Part shown: positions 16,756 through 25,302 of the stretch, piece by piece
Numbering within the stretch: position 1 is the first letter of the stretch
Layout of the letters: every line of letters starts with the position of its first letter
DNA from: Thermoprotei archaeon
Lineage (GTDB): Archaea; Thermoproteota; Thermoprotei; Gearchaeales; WAQG01
Assembly (NCBI GenBank): GCA_038881895.1
Contig: JAVZOV010000005.1
Span: forward strand, 62,001 to 126,000
Direction of reading: 5' to 3'
DNA: 64,000 nucleotides
Program-made: the position numbers and the translations under genes
The notes under the pieces: generated by a model
What the model was told of the DNA's origin: nothing
What the model saw: only the letters and a program-made list of their open reading frames with translations
The model's database searches: none

Positions 16756-17940
16756 GTGTGTATCTTGAGATATTTTTATATCGCAACTAATGAAGAGATA
16801 CTTTCAGGAAAAGTTACGGACACATATTATCCTAGAGCTCTACAAGTTTTAAAAGTGAAAGGAATTTCACGTAAAAATGTGGTCATGGATGTACACTCTT
16901 ATAGTACGCCTAAGGATTACTCATGGGGAATTTTTGCAGGTTTGGAGGAAGCATTGCATCTCTTTGAAAATAAACCAGTAGATGTTTACGCTATGGATGA
17001 AGGTACAATGTTTAGAGTAATGGAACCTGTTTTTAGTGTGCGCGGACCTTATGAAGAATTCGGTGTTTATGAGCCTACTTTAATAGGAATACTAAGACAT
17101 TACAGTAGCGTTGCTACTAAAGCTGCCAGATGTAAGAAAGCAGCTGGTGATAGGCAAGTGATCTTTTTTGGCATAAGAGCGGTACACCCTGCCATAGCTC
17201 CAATGATTGATAGGGCTGCATTTATTGGCGGTTGTGATGCCGTTTCAGGAATACTCGGCGCTGAGTTGATTAATGAGAAAAGTGTTGGAACAATGCCCCA
17301 TGAATTAATACTTTTGTTTGAAGATGTCAAAGATGCGTGGAAAGCATTTGATGAAATTGTTGACCCCTCTGTTCCTAGAATTGCTTTGTGTGATACCATG
17401 TTCGATGAAAGAACTGAAGTTTGGATGGCTGCCGATACATTAGGTAAAAAGCTCTACGGTATACGTATAGACACTCCAAGATCCAGAAAAGGAGATATAA
17501 GGCAGCTTTTAAGTGAGATACGTTGGATTCTTAACATGAAAGGGTTGCATAATACTAAGATCGTGTTAAGTAGTGGTATTGATGAATATCAAATCCAAGC
17601 TACGAAAGATCTTGTTGACATTTATGGAATTGGCACTTCTATAGCATTTCCTCCCTCAATCGATTTCGCTTTTGACATTGTAGAAATCAATGGAAAACCA
17701 TTCTCTAAAAGAGGTAAATTCCCAGGAAGAAAACAAGTTTATCGTTGCCAAGACTGCATGTATGATGAAATACGTCTAGAGTCAGATCAACCACCTGAAA
17801 AATGTCCCAGATGCGGTGGAAAAATGGAACCATTATTAAAACCAGTAATAAAGAACGGTAAGCTTGTTAAAGAATTACCATCTGCACGAGATATTAGAAG
17901 TTATGTTATTAGACAGTTAGAGAAAATTGAAGGATTTTAA
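16756..17940 (+). CDS. pncB: Nicotinate phosphoribosyltransferase
   Basis: Converts nicotinate and PRPP to nicotinate mononucleotide in NAD salvage. The 394-aa protein has the barrel fold of type II phosphoribosyltransferases, with EPTLIGILRHYSSVATKAAR near 112-131 and FFGIRAVHPAIAPMIDRAAF near 142 that shape the active site. DTPRSRKGD near 240 and the glycine-rich strand ending GIGTS near 290 fit the phosphate-binding region. A C-terminal Cys4 zinc ribbon (CQDCMYDE, CPRCGGK) is typical of the archaeal form. The start could be TTG 16753 or GTG 16756; the latter was chosen from the promoter position. Confidence 0.9.
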   Translation: MCILRYFYIATNEEILSGKVTDTYYPRALQVLKVKGISRKNVVMDVHSYSTPKDYSWGIFAGLEEALHLFENKPVDVYAMDEGTMFRVMEPVFSVRGPYEEFGVYEPTLIGILRHYSSVATKAARCKKAAGDRQVIFFGIRAVHPAIAPMIDRAAFIGGCDAVSGILGAELINEKSVGTMPHELILLFEDVKDAWKAFDEIVDPSVPRIALCDTMFDERTEVWMAADTLGKKLYGIRIDTPRSRKGDIRQLLSEIRWILNMKGLHNTKIVLSSGIDEYQIQATKDLVDIYGIGTSIAFPPSIDFAFDIVEINGKPFSKRGKFPGRKQVYRCQDCMYDEIRLESDQPPEKCPRCGGKMEPLLKPVIKNGKLVKELPSARDIRSYVIRQLEKIEGF

Positions 17941-17957
17941 TTTAAAAAATATTGTTT

Positions 17958-18218
17958 TTAAAGTAATTCAATCTCTCTAATATGGAGGGGATTCATTTTA
18001 CGAATGCCATTACTGCCATTCTCACTTTTAATTGCTTCATAAATACGCCACACTCTCTTAATAGTCACATGTCCAGTATAATAACCGAGCTCCTCTAGTC
18101 TCTTAATAACGATCTTCGATAATTCATACGGCTGAAATTCATGATTCATTGTGATTTCATTTATTATACTCTTAAGTACATCGTTAACCGGATATTTCTT
18201 GCGAACCATCATCGGCAC
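17958..18218 (-). CDS. Small conserved-looking protein, possible ATP-cone half
   Basis: An 86-aa basic protein, convergent with pncB. The pattern VNDVLKSIINEITMNHEFQ, then ELSKIVIKRLEELG, then VTIKRVWRIYEAI recalls the second part of an ATP-cone (helix, helix, V-x-x-x-V-W-x-x-x-E) but lacks the first VVKRDG strand. No cysteine, no transmembrane segment. It could be a small nucleic-acid-binding or nucleotide-sensing protein. Coding is supported by start, length and a conserved-looking helical pattern, not by a firm family assignment. Confidence 0.5.
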   Translation of the reverse strand: MPMMVRKKYPVNDVLKSIINEITMNHEFQPYELSKIVIKRLEELGYYTGHVTIKRVWRIYEAIKSENGSNGIRKMNPLHIREIELL

Positions 18219-18279
18219 CTCAGATGTTCTTAACTAATATATAACACTAAAGAAATTTAAAGGTATCTATGAATTTATA

Positions 18280-18297
18280 AAATAATAATTATTATTT
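18280..18297. repeat. 18-bp perfect AT palindrome
   Basis: AAATAATAATTATTATTT is its own reverse complement. It lies between the MarC stop and the small minus-strand gene start. It could be an operator or a replication-neutral AT tract; pure A/T composition makes chance occurrence easier. Confidence 0.3.
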
Positions 18298-18306
18298 CAT
18301 AAATTA

Positions 18307-18906
18307 TTATTTTGCGATATTCCAATCCACCAATGCAGAATGTATCATATCAGCTGCGAACGCAGCAAGTATGATAGACATTAGACGAGCTAACGCCACA
18401 GTCCCGCTCTTCCTTAATATTTTAACTAGGACGTGCGATACGTTAAGTGTTACATAAGATAACAAACCAGCTATGATTGCTGATAAAAATACTAGATATA
18501 TTGGATGAAGAGAACTCAATATCAAGAGCGTTGTAATAGTGCCTGGACCAACCAACAACGGTGTAGCCAACGGTACTACTGCAACATCTTCCTCAGACAT
18601 AGATTTTGTCCTTGAAAAACCCCCTAAAGTATCTATCGCTAGTATCATAAGTATTATACCGCCCCCAAATTTCAAACCCGAAATACTAATGTTTAATATC
18701 ATAAAAAATGGACCACCAGCTAATGAAAACAACGCCAACAAACCTAAAACTATGACAAAACTTCTTTTGGTTAGAGATTTTCTCTCATTTGGATCCATAC
18801 TGGATGTAACAGTTATATAAAACGGTACTACGCTTATTGGATTCAAAACCGAATATATTTGAACAGTCATGGCTGTAATCAATAGTACATTTTCTATAAT
18901 CGACAT
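18307..18906 (-). CDS. MarC family integral membrane protein
   Basis: The 199-aa protein has about six transmembrane helices and the MarC signatures: NPISVVPFYITVTSS near 22 (loop entering helix 2), a central FSRTKSMSEEDVAVVPLATPLLVGPGTITT near 100-128, and a final segment ARLMSIILAAFAADMIHSAL. The family resembles amino-acid exporters of the LysE type, but its substrate is not settled. No neighbouring gene gives a hint. Confidence 0.88.
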   Translation of the reverse strand: MSIIENVLLITAMTVQIYSVLNPISVVPFYITVTSSMDPNERKSLTKRSFVIVLGLLALFSLAGGPFFMILNISISGLKFGGGIILMILAIDTLGGFSRTKSMSEEDVAVVPLATPLLVGPGTITTLLILSSLHPIYLVFLSAIIAGLLSYVTLNVSHVLVKILRKSGTVALARLMSIILAAFAADMIHSALVDWNIAK

Positions 18907-19142
18907 TCACATCACCTTACCCAATCCATTACCCTTAAACATTTTATCACCAAAATCAATATAACCAAAGAAGATTTAAAATTATCACGATAAAAAGCTA
19001 ACAAGTTCAGGAGAATGTATCTAAAATTTAAGAATCTTCCTCATAAGACACATCTCTGACATTCTCTCCGTCCTAAAAAGGGCAGGAAGGTTTTCGTTAT
19101 AACTAAACATCTTCAGATCCGTCAAGAAAACAGAAAGGAAGA

Positions 19143-19152
19143 AATATATAAA
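19143..19152 (+). promoter_or_regulatory. TATA box of tRNA-Arg
   Basis: AATATATAAA lies about 20-29 bases upstream of the mature tRNA 5' end, the standard archaeal distance. Confidence 0.6.
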
Positions 19153-19171
19153 TGTTCGGATAGGAAAAATT

Positions 19172-19250
19172 GGGCCCGTAGTCTAGCATGGATTATGACG
19201 CAGGCCTGCGGAGCCTGAGATCCTGGGTTCAAATCCCAGCGGGCCCGCCA
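19172..19250 (+). tRNA. tRNA-Arg (anticodon GCG), CCA encoded
   Basis: Acceptor GGGCCCG (19172-19178) pairs with CGGGCCC (19240-19246), followed by discriminator G and a genomic CCA. The anticodon stem CAGGC/GCCTG encloses loop CTGCGGA, giving GCG, which reads CGC and CGU. The T arm shows CTGGGTTCAAATCCCAG. There is no intron. The gap before it (18907-19171) holds a degraded hairpin-like stretch near 19060-19095 and the tRNA promoter. Confidence 0.97.
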
Positions 19251-19363
19251 CACCAGTGCTCTGTGTTTATCTTTAGCTGCATTGTTTACATTTTATAAAA
19301 CCCATGCATGCAAGGAGAGCATTGACCATTTTGTGTGCCTTTTCTATTTCTTAAGTTTTTGTT

Positions 19364-19762
19364 TTACTTTATGGATGTGATGTATGATTTATATTCGTTT
19401 GCTGTCATAAGTTTTAATGTTTCGTTTGGGTCTGATATTTTGATTTTTGCTATCCATCCTTTTCCATAAGGATCTTTATTAATTAGTTCTGGTGATGTTG
19501 TTAGTTCTGTGTTTATGTCGATTATTGTTCCTGAAATAGGTGTGTAAATCTCTTCGGTCGCTTTTACGGATTCTATTGTTCCTATTGTTTCACCTGATTT
19601 TATTGTTTTCCCTTTTTCTGGTAATTCTACGTAGATTATATCTCTTAATTTCTTTTGGGCATAGAATGTTATTCCGATGGTTGCTATGTCTTTCTCGATC
19701 TTGACCCATTCATGAGTTTTTGAATATCTGTAATTTTCAGGAGTTTCTATATTTTGTGTCAT
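19364..19762 (-). CDS. gcvH: Glycine cleavage system H protein (lipoyl carrier)
   Basis: The 132-aa lipoyl protein carries the lipoylated lysine in IGTIESVKATEEIYTPISG (about 63-81). It has the H-protein opening YSKTHEWVKIEKDIATIGI and the conserved NKDPYGKGWIAKIK near the end. H proteins shuttle the aminomethyl group between the P, T and L proteins and can also relay lipoate to other complexes. None of the P, T or L genes is nearby. It is divergent from the AcoX-like gene across about 70 bp. Confidence 0.95.
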   Translation of the reverse strand: MTQNIETPENYRYSKTHEWVKIEKDIATIGITFYAQKKLRDIIYVELPEKGKTIKSGETIGTIESVKATEEIYTPISGTIIDINTELTTSPELINKDPYGKGWIAKIKISDPNETLKLMTANEYKSYITSIK

Positions 19763-19834
19763 CAGTTTTACCCTCCAATGAATATATTTTCTAAATAGTT
19801 ATATTTTTATCTGCGCGACTATTTGTGGTAGGTG

Positions 19835-20956
19835 ATGAAGGTTGGGTTTGTTGTTAATCCTATTGCTGGTTTGGGTGGACCGCTAGCTTTTAAGGGTACT
19901 ACTATGGAGGTTGCTAAAAGAGCGCTTTCAATGGGTATAAGACCGTGGGCTCCTTTGAGGGCTAGAAGGTTTTTGGAGCACTTGAAGTATAAGGTTCATC
20001 GTGATATAATGTTCATTACGTGTGGTTCTGATATGGGTGAGAATGAACTTAAAGGTGTTGGTTTTTCTTATGATGTTGTATATAATCCTCAAGAACCGTC
20101 CACCCGTTATGATACTATTAATGGTGTAAGAGCATTTGATGCTTTTGGCGTTGATGTGATAGTTTTTGTTGGTGGTGATGGCACGGCTAAGGATGTGTAT
20201 GAGGCTGTTGATACTCGTGCTATAGTGATTGGTGTTCCGGCTGGTGTTAAGATGTTTAGTGGCGTTTTTGCAATTAGTCCTGAGGGGGCTGCGAATATTC
20301 TCGCTGATTATATTAATGGTTTAGGTAATGTAGAGATGGGGGAGGTCTTAGATATAGATGAGGGAAAGTATAGGGGTGGTGAATTAAAGATTTCATTGAT
20401 TGGGTATATGCGTACGGTCCGTTCTTATCTTATTCAGGGGTCAAAAGTTCCTACTTATCAGGATGAGTACGAGGAGCAGGTTTCTATTGCTAAGTGGTTT
20501 AGTGAGAATATTGATGAGAATGCTTTTTACATTATGGGTCCTGGTTCTACTACCAAAGTTATTGCAGATCATTTAGGTCTTCCTAAAACTTTGCTCGGTG
20601 TTGATGTTTATCATGGTAGGAGGATTGTTATGCTTGATGCTGATGCTGAGTTTCTTAGAATTTTTATTAGAAAGAATTTGGGTTCTAGAATTTTTATTGT
20701 CGTTTCACCAACAGGTTCACAGGGATTTATTTTTGGGAGGGGTAATGTTCAGATTCCTTCTGATGTGATAAAGGCTGTTGGTAAGGAAAATATAATTATT
20801 GTGGCTACTAAGAGTAAGATTTTGAGAACGAAGATGTTTTATATTGATACTGGAGATGTTGGTGTTGATCTGTATCTCAGTGGATACATGAGAGTAATTT
20901 CAGGATATAATGAGGAAACTGTTATTAAGGTGAGAAATGGTTATAAGTATGAGTAA
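19835..20956 (+). CDS. ATP-NAD kinase-like (AcoX family) protein
   Basis: The 373-aa protein has the diacylglycerol/NAD-kinase fold. KVGFVVNPIAGLGG at the start and VFVGGDGTAKDVYEAV near 110 are the two nucleotide-binding signatures. Other motifs are GVPAGVKMFSGVFA near 137 and FYIMGPGSTTKVIADHLG near 232. It is longer than the true NAD kinase in this window and belongs to the archaeal AcoX group, whose substrate is uncertain. ATG at 19835 was preferred to an adjacent in-frame GTG. It lies about 20 bp before aglB, so the two may share a transcript. Confidence 0.85.
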   Translation: MKVGFVVNPIAGLGGPLAFKGTTMEVAKRALSMGIRPWAPLRARRFLEHLKYKVHRDIMFITCGSDMGENELKGVGFSYDVVYNPQEPSTRYDTINGVRAFDAFGVDVIVFVGGDGTAKDVYEAVDTRAIVIGVPAGVKMFSGVFAISPEGAANILADYINGLGNVEMGEVLDIDEGKYRGGELKISLIGYMRTVRSYLIQGSKVPTYQDEYEEQVSIAKWFSENIDENAFYIMGPGSTTKVIADHLGLPKTLLGVDVYHGRRIVMLDADAEFLRIFIRKNLGSRIFIVVSPTGSQGFIFGRGNVQIPSDVIKAVGKENIIIVATKSKILRTKMFYIDTGDVGVDLYLSGYMRVISGYNEETVIKVRNGYKYE

Positions 20957-20977
20957 ATATAATGGGTGTGAACCTCC

Positions 20978-23092
20978 ATGTCTATCAGAAGGATCAGGGA
21001 GAAATTTAGAGGTTTATTTTCGACTGTCTCTAAGAGATTAGGGAGTGTTCCTCGACCCAGTGGTCATGCAGTGCTTATATTTGTAATTCTAACGTTACTG
21101 TATATCGTAGCGTTTATGTTAAGAGTCACTCCAGCTCAGTATGGTGTTTACCTGAATGAGTATGATCCTTATATACATTATTATCAAGCGCAATGGATTT
21201 ATGAGAGGGGGTTGAAAGGATTTTATGATTGGTTTACCTGGAGTAATGATACACTATTTTGGTATCCTGCTGGTAGGAGTTTTGGTAGCACTGCTCAACC
21301 AGGAGTGCCTTTTACTGGTGCATTTATTTATATGGTAATAACTAGTCTCGGTTTTCATCCTAGTATGTTATCTGTTGTCACGTTAATTCCTGTGGTCTTT
21401 AGCTCTTTTACTGTAGTTGCATTGTATCTTTTAGGTCGAGAGGTTCATAGTGATGGTGCAGGTATTGTTGCAGGCCTTGTTTATGCTGTTGCTCCGTCAG
21501 TAATACAGAGAAGCACTTATGGATTTTTTGACAATGATCCTATTGCTTCACCGTTCATAATATTATCATTTTACTTCTTTATAAGAGCATACAAGAGAGG
21601 TTCGTTAGTGAATGCTATTGTAGCTGGTATTTTAATTGGGTATGTAACATTTATATGGGGAGCTTATATATATGTTGTTAATCTTCCAGGACTTTTCGTT
21701 ATCGTAGCAATGATATTGGGCAAGTATACCAGAAAGCTTGGATATTCATACTTGGTTACAATGGGTCTTGGGTTATTGGCAGTAGAACAGATTCCTAGGA
21801 CTAGTATTTTCCTTAAGTCTGGCGTTTCTGTGATCACGTGGGTTGCTATAGCAATGGTTATTATTTATGAACTAGTCTACAGAACTGAAATTATGACACG
21901 AAGGACAATACTGAAAATAACCACTGTAGGCGTTATTGTGTTTGGCATAACACTTGCATTACAAAGTTTTGGTGTAATAGGTCCTATAGCAGGTAAACTT
22001 ATGGTTGCACTGAACCCATTTTATCGTGAGGCCGCAACACCGCTTACAGCATGGTTTGAATCGGTAGGTGAGCACGTCACTGCAACTTGGTACACATTTT
22101 TCCTGGATCTTAACGTATTAGTGTTCTTTGTACCTCTTGGTTTTTATATAATGTTACGACGTGGTTCTTTGGATGACATTTTCATGTTTGTTTTTGGGAT
22201 AAGCGCAATGCATGTTGCGAGCTCCATGGTGCGTCTCACGATGTTCAGTGTGCCTGCGATGGCTGTTGTAGGTGGTGTAGGATTTTCAGCTACCGTGTCG
22301 AGTTATTTCAATATGATGTCTAAACCAGTCATTAGGAAGAGGAGTAAGTTGCCTGAGTTTGATAGATCGATAATAGGTATTATAATAATTTCTCTGATGG
22401 TTATACTTATCTTATCTACTGCGGTTACACCATATACGTTTGCGTCTTCTAATCAACCTCAAGCGATAGTTGCTGCTGAAGGAGGAAGTTTTGATACTGA
22501 TTGGCTTGCTGCATTAGCATGGATGAAAGCTAACTTACCTAGAAATTCTGTGATAGCTTCATGGTGGGACTATGGTTATTGGATTACAGTGAATACTGGT
22601 TTTTCAACGTTAGCGGATAACGCTAACATGAACTTTACTCAAGTGCAGCAAATTGCTATAGCATATATGAGTAATGAAACTGTTGCGCTTCGAATATTTA
22701 AACGTTATCATGTTAATTATGTTGTGGTGTTTGAGCGTTTCTTTGATTTAGGTAATATTAACCCGCAGTACCGAGGTATTTTCATACCATTATCTGGCGA
22801 TTTCGAAAAGAGTTATTGGATGGCTCGCATTGCAGGATATAATGATACCGAAATTAATCAGTACTTCATTAATTATGTTCCGCTTGGGGGTGGAAGATCA
22901 ATACCTCTACCCACCGGTTCAAAAGCAGATAATGTCACGTTATATAGGTTATTATTTAATAGAATACCTGGTGTTAGAGAGATGTATTATAACGTAAATA
23001 TTCCACAGCCAACTAATTTTAAGTTGGTTTATGCATCATCACCGAACGGATATGTGCTTGTGTACAAAGTTATATACAGTAATAATAATTAA
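20978..23092 (+). CDS. aglB: Dolichyl-phosphooligosaccharide-protein glycotransferase (AglB/STT3)
   Basis: Transfers a lipid-linked glycan to Asn in N-x-S/T sequons on the outer face of the membrane. About a dozen transmembrane helices precede an extracellular C-terminal domain. The metal-binding aspartate motif is NEYDPYIHYYQAQWI near residue 60. FFDNDPIASPFI near 185 is the second acidic loop. SWWDYGYWITVNTG near 528 is the WWDYG sequon-binding motif. 704 aa is short to normal for archaeal AglB. Convergent with nop10, with stops overlapping by 4 bp. Confidence 0.95.
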   Translation: MSIRRIREKFRGLFSTVSKRLGSVPRPSGHAVLIFVILTLLYIVAFMLRVTPAQYGVYLNEYDPYIHYYQAQWIYERGLKGFYDWFTWSNDTLFWYPAGRSFGSTAQPGVPFTGAFIYMVITSLGFHPSMLSVVTLIPVVFSSFTVVALYLLGREVHSDGAGIVAGLVYAVAPSVIQRSTYGFFDNDPIASPFIILSFYFFIRAYKRGSLVNAIVAGILIGYVTFIWGAYIYVVNLPGLFVIVAMILGKYTRKLGYSYLVTMGLGLLAVEQIPRTSIFLKSGVSVITWVAIAMVIIYELVYRTEIMTRRTILKITTVGVIVFGITLALQSFGVIGPIAGKLMVALNPFYREAATPLTAWFESVGEHVTATWYTFFLDLNVLVFFVPLGFYIMLRRGSLDDIFMFVFGISAMHVASSMVRLTMFSVPAMAVVGGVGFSATVSSYFNMMSKPVIRKRSKLPEFDRSIIGIIIISLMVILILSTAVTPYTFASSNQPQAIVAAEGGSFDTDWLAALAWMKANLPRNSVIASWWDYGYWITVNTGFSTLADNANMNFTQVQQIAIAYMSNETVALRIFKRYHVNYVVVFERFFDLGNINPQYRGIFIPLSGDFEKSYWMARIAGYNDTEINQYFINYVPLGGGRSIPLPTGSKADNVTLYRLLFNRIPGVREMYYNVNIPQPTNFKLVYASSPNGYVLVYKVIYSNNN

Positions 23093-23283
23093 ATTTTTTG
23101 ATTTATTTTGATTTCTATTCCTTTTCGTTGTATTATTGAATAGTATTTAATTATGTTATATTTATCGTTTGGTGAAAATTTTAATGGGTGTGGTGTTTTT
23201 AATTCTACTGAGTTGCAGTTGGGGCATTTGTTCGATATTGTGTATTGTCCGCACTTCATGCATTTGAGTATTTTGTTCTTCAT
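23089..23283 (-). CDS. nop10: H/ACA RNP component Nop10
   Basis: A 64-aa zinc protein that binds Cbf5 in the pseudouridylation particle. MKNKILKCMKCGQYTISNKCP gives the Cys4 site (CMKCG, CPNC), and TPHPLKFSPNDKY is the conserved Nop10 helix entry. The upstream extension into the aIF2 alpha frame was dropped; ATG at 23283 starts 1 bp after the aIF2 alpha stop. Last gene of the information cluster, in its usual place after aIF2 alpha. Confidence 0.95.
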   Translation of the reverse strand: MKNKILKCMKCGQYTISNKCPNCNSVELKTPHPLKFSPNDKYNIIKYYSIIQRKGIEIKINQKI

Positions 23284-23284
23284 A

Positions 23285-24088
23285 TTAACCACTCTCAATT
23301 CTTTTGAACTCACATATGCTGGATGCTGATAATGTTTTCATTATTTTGCATATTTCGTTTTGGAATATTTGGAATGCTGTTTCTGTGGTTTTATAATCGT
23401 GTGCAGTAAATGTTACACGATAATATGGTGCGCCTTTGCTTGCTATTGTTATTCTTACTCCTGCTTTTTCTGAGGTGATTTTTGCTGTAAGTAAGGCTTT
23501 CTTGATTTTTTCTATCCCATCCGGATCAAAGCACATTAGCATGACCTCTCCTATTATGTTGATTTCTTTTGGTTTTATACGCTCTGTAGCGATTTTATAT
23601 ATTCTTTCTGCTATTGGATCTTGTATTTCAGCTTTCTTTAATACGCTGATTCCTTCTGATACTGATTTTTCGAAAACTGAGTATAAATCCCCAAATCTTT
23701 CTTCTAGTTTAGGTATTAATTCACTGAGTATTTTCTTTGAATCTGGAATGTCGTTTAAGGCTAGTTCTAATAGTTTTAGTGCTTTTTGTTTACGTTTCCA
23801 TTCTATCATTTTTGATACACGTTCACTGTTGGATACTCTTTTTATTGAAACATCTACGTGACCTTTTACTGGATCTGTCCTGATTACTTTGCATACATAT
23901 TTGCGTCCTATTTTTATAAAATCCGTGATATTATCTATTCTTACTGATGCTATTTCTGTAAGTGGTATAAAAGCTTCTATCCCGTATTCATCAAGTTTTG
24001 CATAAGCACCTTTATCTAACGTTCTAGTTATTGTTGCTATTACTAGTTCATCATGATTTGGAAGACGTTTTTCATGAGGTGCACTCAT
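23285..24088 (-). CDS. eif2a: Translation initiation factor aIF2 alpha
   Basis: The 267-aa alpha subunit of the factor that delivers initiator tRNA. An N-terminal S1 (OB) domain (residues about 10-85; GAYAKLDEYGIEAFIPLTEI) precedes a helical domain and a C-terminal alpha-beta domain (about 175-260; AGVRITIASKGAPYYRVTFTA). Starts MSAPHEKRLPNHDELVIATI. It is followed directly by nop10. The gap before it holds inverted repeats described separately. Confidence 0.96.
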   Translation of the reverse strand: MSAPHEKRLPNHDELVIATITRTLDKGAYAKLDEYGIEAFIPLTEIASVRIDNITDFIKIGRKYVCKVIRTDPVKGHVDVSIKRVSNSERVSKMIEWKRKQKALKLLELALNDIPDSKKILSELIPKLEERFGDLYSVFEKSVSEGISVLKKAEIQDPIAERIYKIATERIKPKEINIIGEVMLMCFDPDGIEKIKKALLTAKITSEKAGVRITIASKGAPYYRVTFTAHDYKTTETAFQIFQNEICKIMKTLSASSICEFKRIESG

Positions 24089-24109
24089 GTTTACTCCCTA
24101 TGATTAAAT

Positions 24110-24203
24110 AATTCCTATTATTTAAGGTTTGATTACAACTGAAAAACTTTTTTTCTAGATGAAAAAGAGTTCAATTCTTCTAATAGGAATTTTGCTTTTT
24201 CAG
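24110..24203. repeat. Interleaved inverted repeats between S27e and aIF2 alpha
   Basis: AATTCCTATTA (24110-24120) has its reverse complement TAATAGGAATT at 24181-24191. CTGAAAAA (24139-24146), inside the first pair, has TTTTTCAG at 24196-24203, outside it. The crossing order is that of a pseudoknot. It falls in the 167-bp gap of an otherwise tightly packed operon, upstream of aIF2 alpha on the minus strand. Confidence 0.4.
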
Positions 24204-24255
24204 TCGAAATGGTGAAAATTGGATGCACCTAGATGAAAATTCAAAGCTTATTGGA

Positions 24256-24450
24256 TCAATATTCGCTTATTATTGTTCCGTAAAGTTTTCCTTTTCCTCC
24301 AGTGGGTTCTGCTAGAACGCGTCCACAAACGTTGCAGTTTACTGTTGTTGATGGATGGCTGAAGATGATTTGTTCGTTGTTGCAATCTGGGCATTTAATT
24401 TTTAGGAATTTAGATTTTGGTGTTGGGAAGAGTATTTTAGTTTTTTTCAT
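24256..24450 (-). CDS. rps27e: 30S ribosomal protein S27e
   Basis: A 64-aa zinc-ribbon ribosomal protein. [20 protein letters not shown] and [16 protein letters not shown] carry the four cysteines and the conserved C-terminal PTGGK. It lies 5 bp after L44e, the standard archaeal pair. Confidence 0.97.
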   Translation of the reverse strand: MKKTKILFPTPKSKFLKIKCPDCNNEQIIFSHPSTTVNCNVCGRVLAEPTGGKGKLYGTIISEY

Positions 24451-24455
24451 TTATT

Positions 24456-24743
24456 TCACCCTTTTACTTGTACTATTTCAAGTTTCTTTAATCTTATTCC
24501 AGTCTTATGTAGGGTGTATCCGCATTTTTTACATACTAATTTTATAACTTGTTTTTTGGTCACTTTTGCGAATCTTTTTTGTTCTGATGCTCTTTTGCTT
24601 CCATATCCTTCATTTTTTCTTAGGAATCTTCTTTGTCCTTGCGCCAGGTTGCGTCTTTTTCCAGCTTTATAGAGTATTACTTTATGCGGGGTGTGGGCCT
24701 TACATTTTGGACAAAATGTTGTTATTTCATCCGGTATTTTCAA
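24456..24743 (-). CDS. rpl44e: 50S ribosomal protein L44e
   Basis: A 95-aa basic zinc protein of the large subunit. Starts MKIPDEITTFCPKCKAHTPH and carries the second pair CKKCGYTLHKTGIRLKKLE; the L44e signature GKRRNLAQGQRR is present near 28. Its start overlaps the GINS stop by 17 bp. Confidence 0.97.
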   Translation of the reverse strand: MKIPDEITTFCPKCKAHTPHKVILYKAGKRRNLAQGQRRFLRKNEGYGSKRASEQKRFAKVTKKQVIKLVCKKCGYTLHKTGIRLKKLEIVQVKG

Positions 24744-25302
24744 ATTTTATCCCCTCCTCTAATTCATCCTGAACTTTACGGGCTATGCCACGTGTGATGA
24801 GCGTCATGGCGATCTCCTCTGGCAGATATACCACATCACCTTTTTGAAAAGGCCCATATATAAATCCGTCTGTATCACTTATTTCAGGTACATCATCAAA
24901 AACTCGTACTAAGAGTAACCCACGTTGGCGAGCTGGTATTATTGGTTGTTTAACTACTTCTTTTTCACGTGGCTCTGTTTCTTTTTTGATTGTGATTTCT
25001 TCTTCCCTACTTTCCTGTTCCATAATTTTTTGTTCTAAAGCGATCTTTGTTATTTCTTTTAGTTGTTTATGTGCCATTTTGATTTCTCTTATTTCTTTTA
25101 ATTTGTTAGTCATAATAATAACATTTTTTAGTTCAATGGATGCTATTTTTGAGCATAGAGGATTAGGGTCCTTGATTTTCTTTTTGAGTGATGCTATGTA
25201 TCTTTCAATTTTTTCGTAAAAATCGTTTGGTAATTCTTGTAGTTCTTCGCTTTCAAGCTCTTTTTTTAGTTTTTGAAAGATTTCCTGGTACATTAGTTCC
25301 AC
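24727..25302 (-). CDS. gins51: DNA replication complex GINS subunit (Gins51 type)
   Basis: A 191-aa subunit of the GINS complex that stimulates the replicative helicase. It has a helical A domain first (MELMYQEIFQKLKKELESEE and the NDFYEKIERYIASLKKK helix), a Glu/Lys-rich linker, then the small B domain (LLLVRVFDDVPEISDTDG, YGPFQKGDVVYLP). The A-then-B order is that of Sld5/Psf1, hence Gins51. Its neighbours on the upstream side are PriS, PriL and PCNA, all replication factors. The stop overlaps L44e. Confidence 0.85.
   Translation of the reverse strand: MELMYQEIFQKLKKELESEELQELPNDFYEKIERYIASLKKKIKDPNPLCSKIASIELKNVIIMTNKLKEIREIKMAHKQLKEITKIALEQKIMEQESREEEITIKKETEPREKEVVKQPIIPARQRGLLLVRVFDDVPEISDTDGFIYGPFQKGDVVYLPEEIAMTLITRGIARKVQDELEEGIKFENTG

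Noticed and set aside
19055-19100. A fifth mini-element left end: TCTCCGTCC, A-run, GGGCAGG resembling the hairpins of remnants A-D
   Set aside because: The arms do not pair well (two internal mismatches), no ATGAAT follows on either strand in the expected place, and no right end is present.
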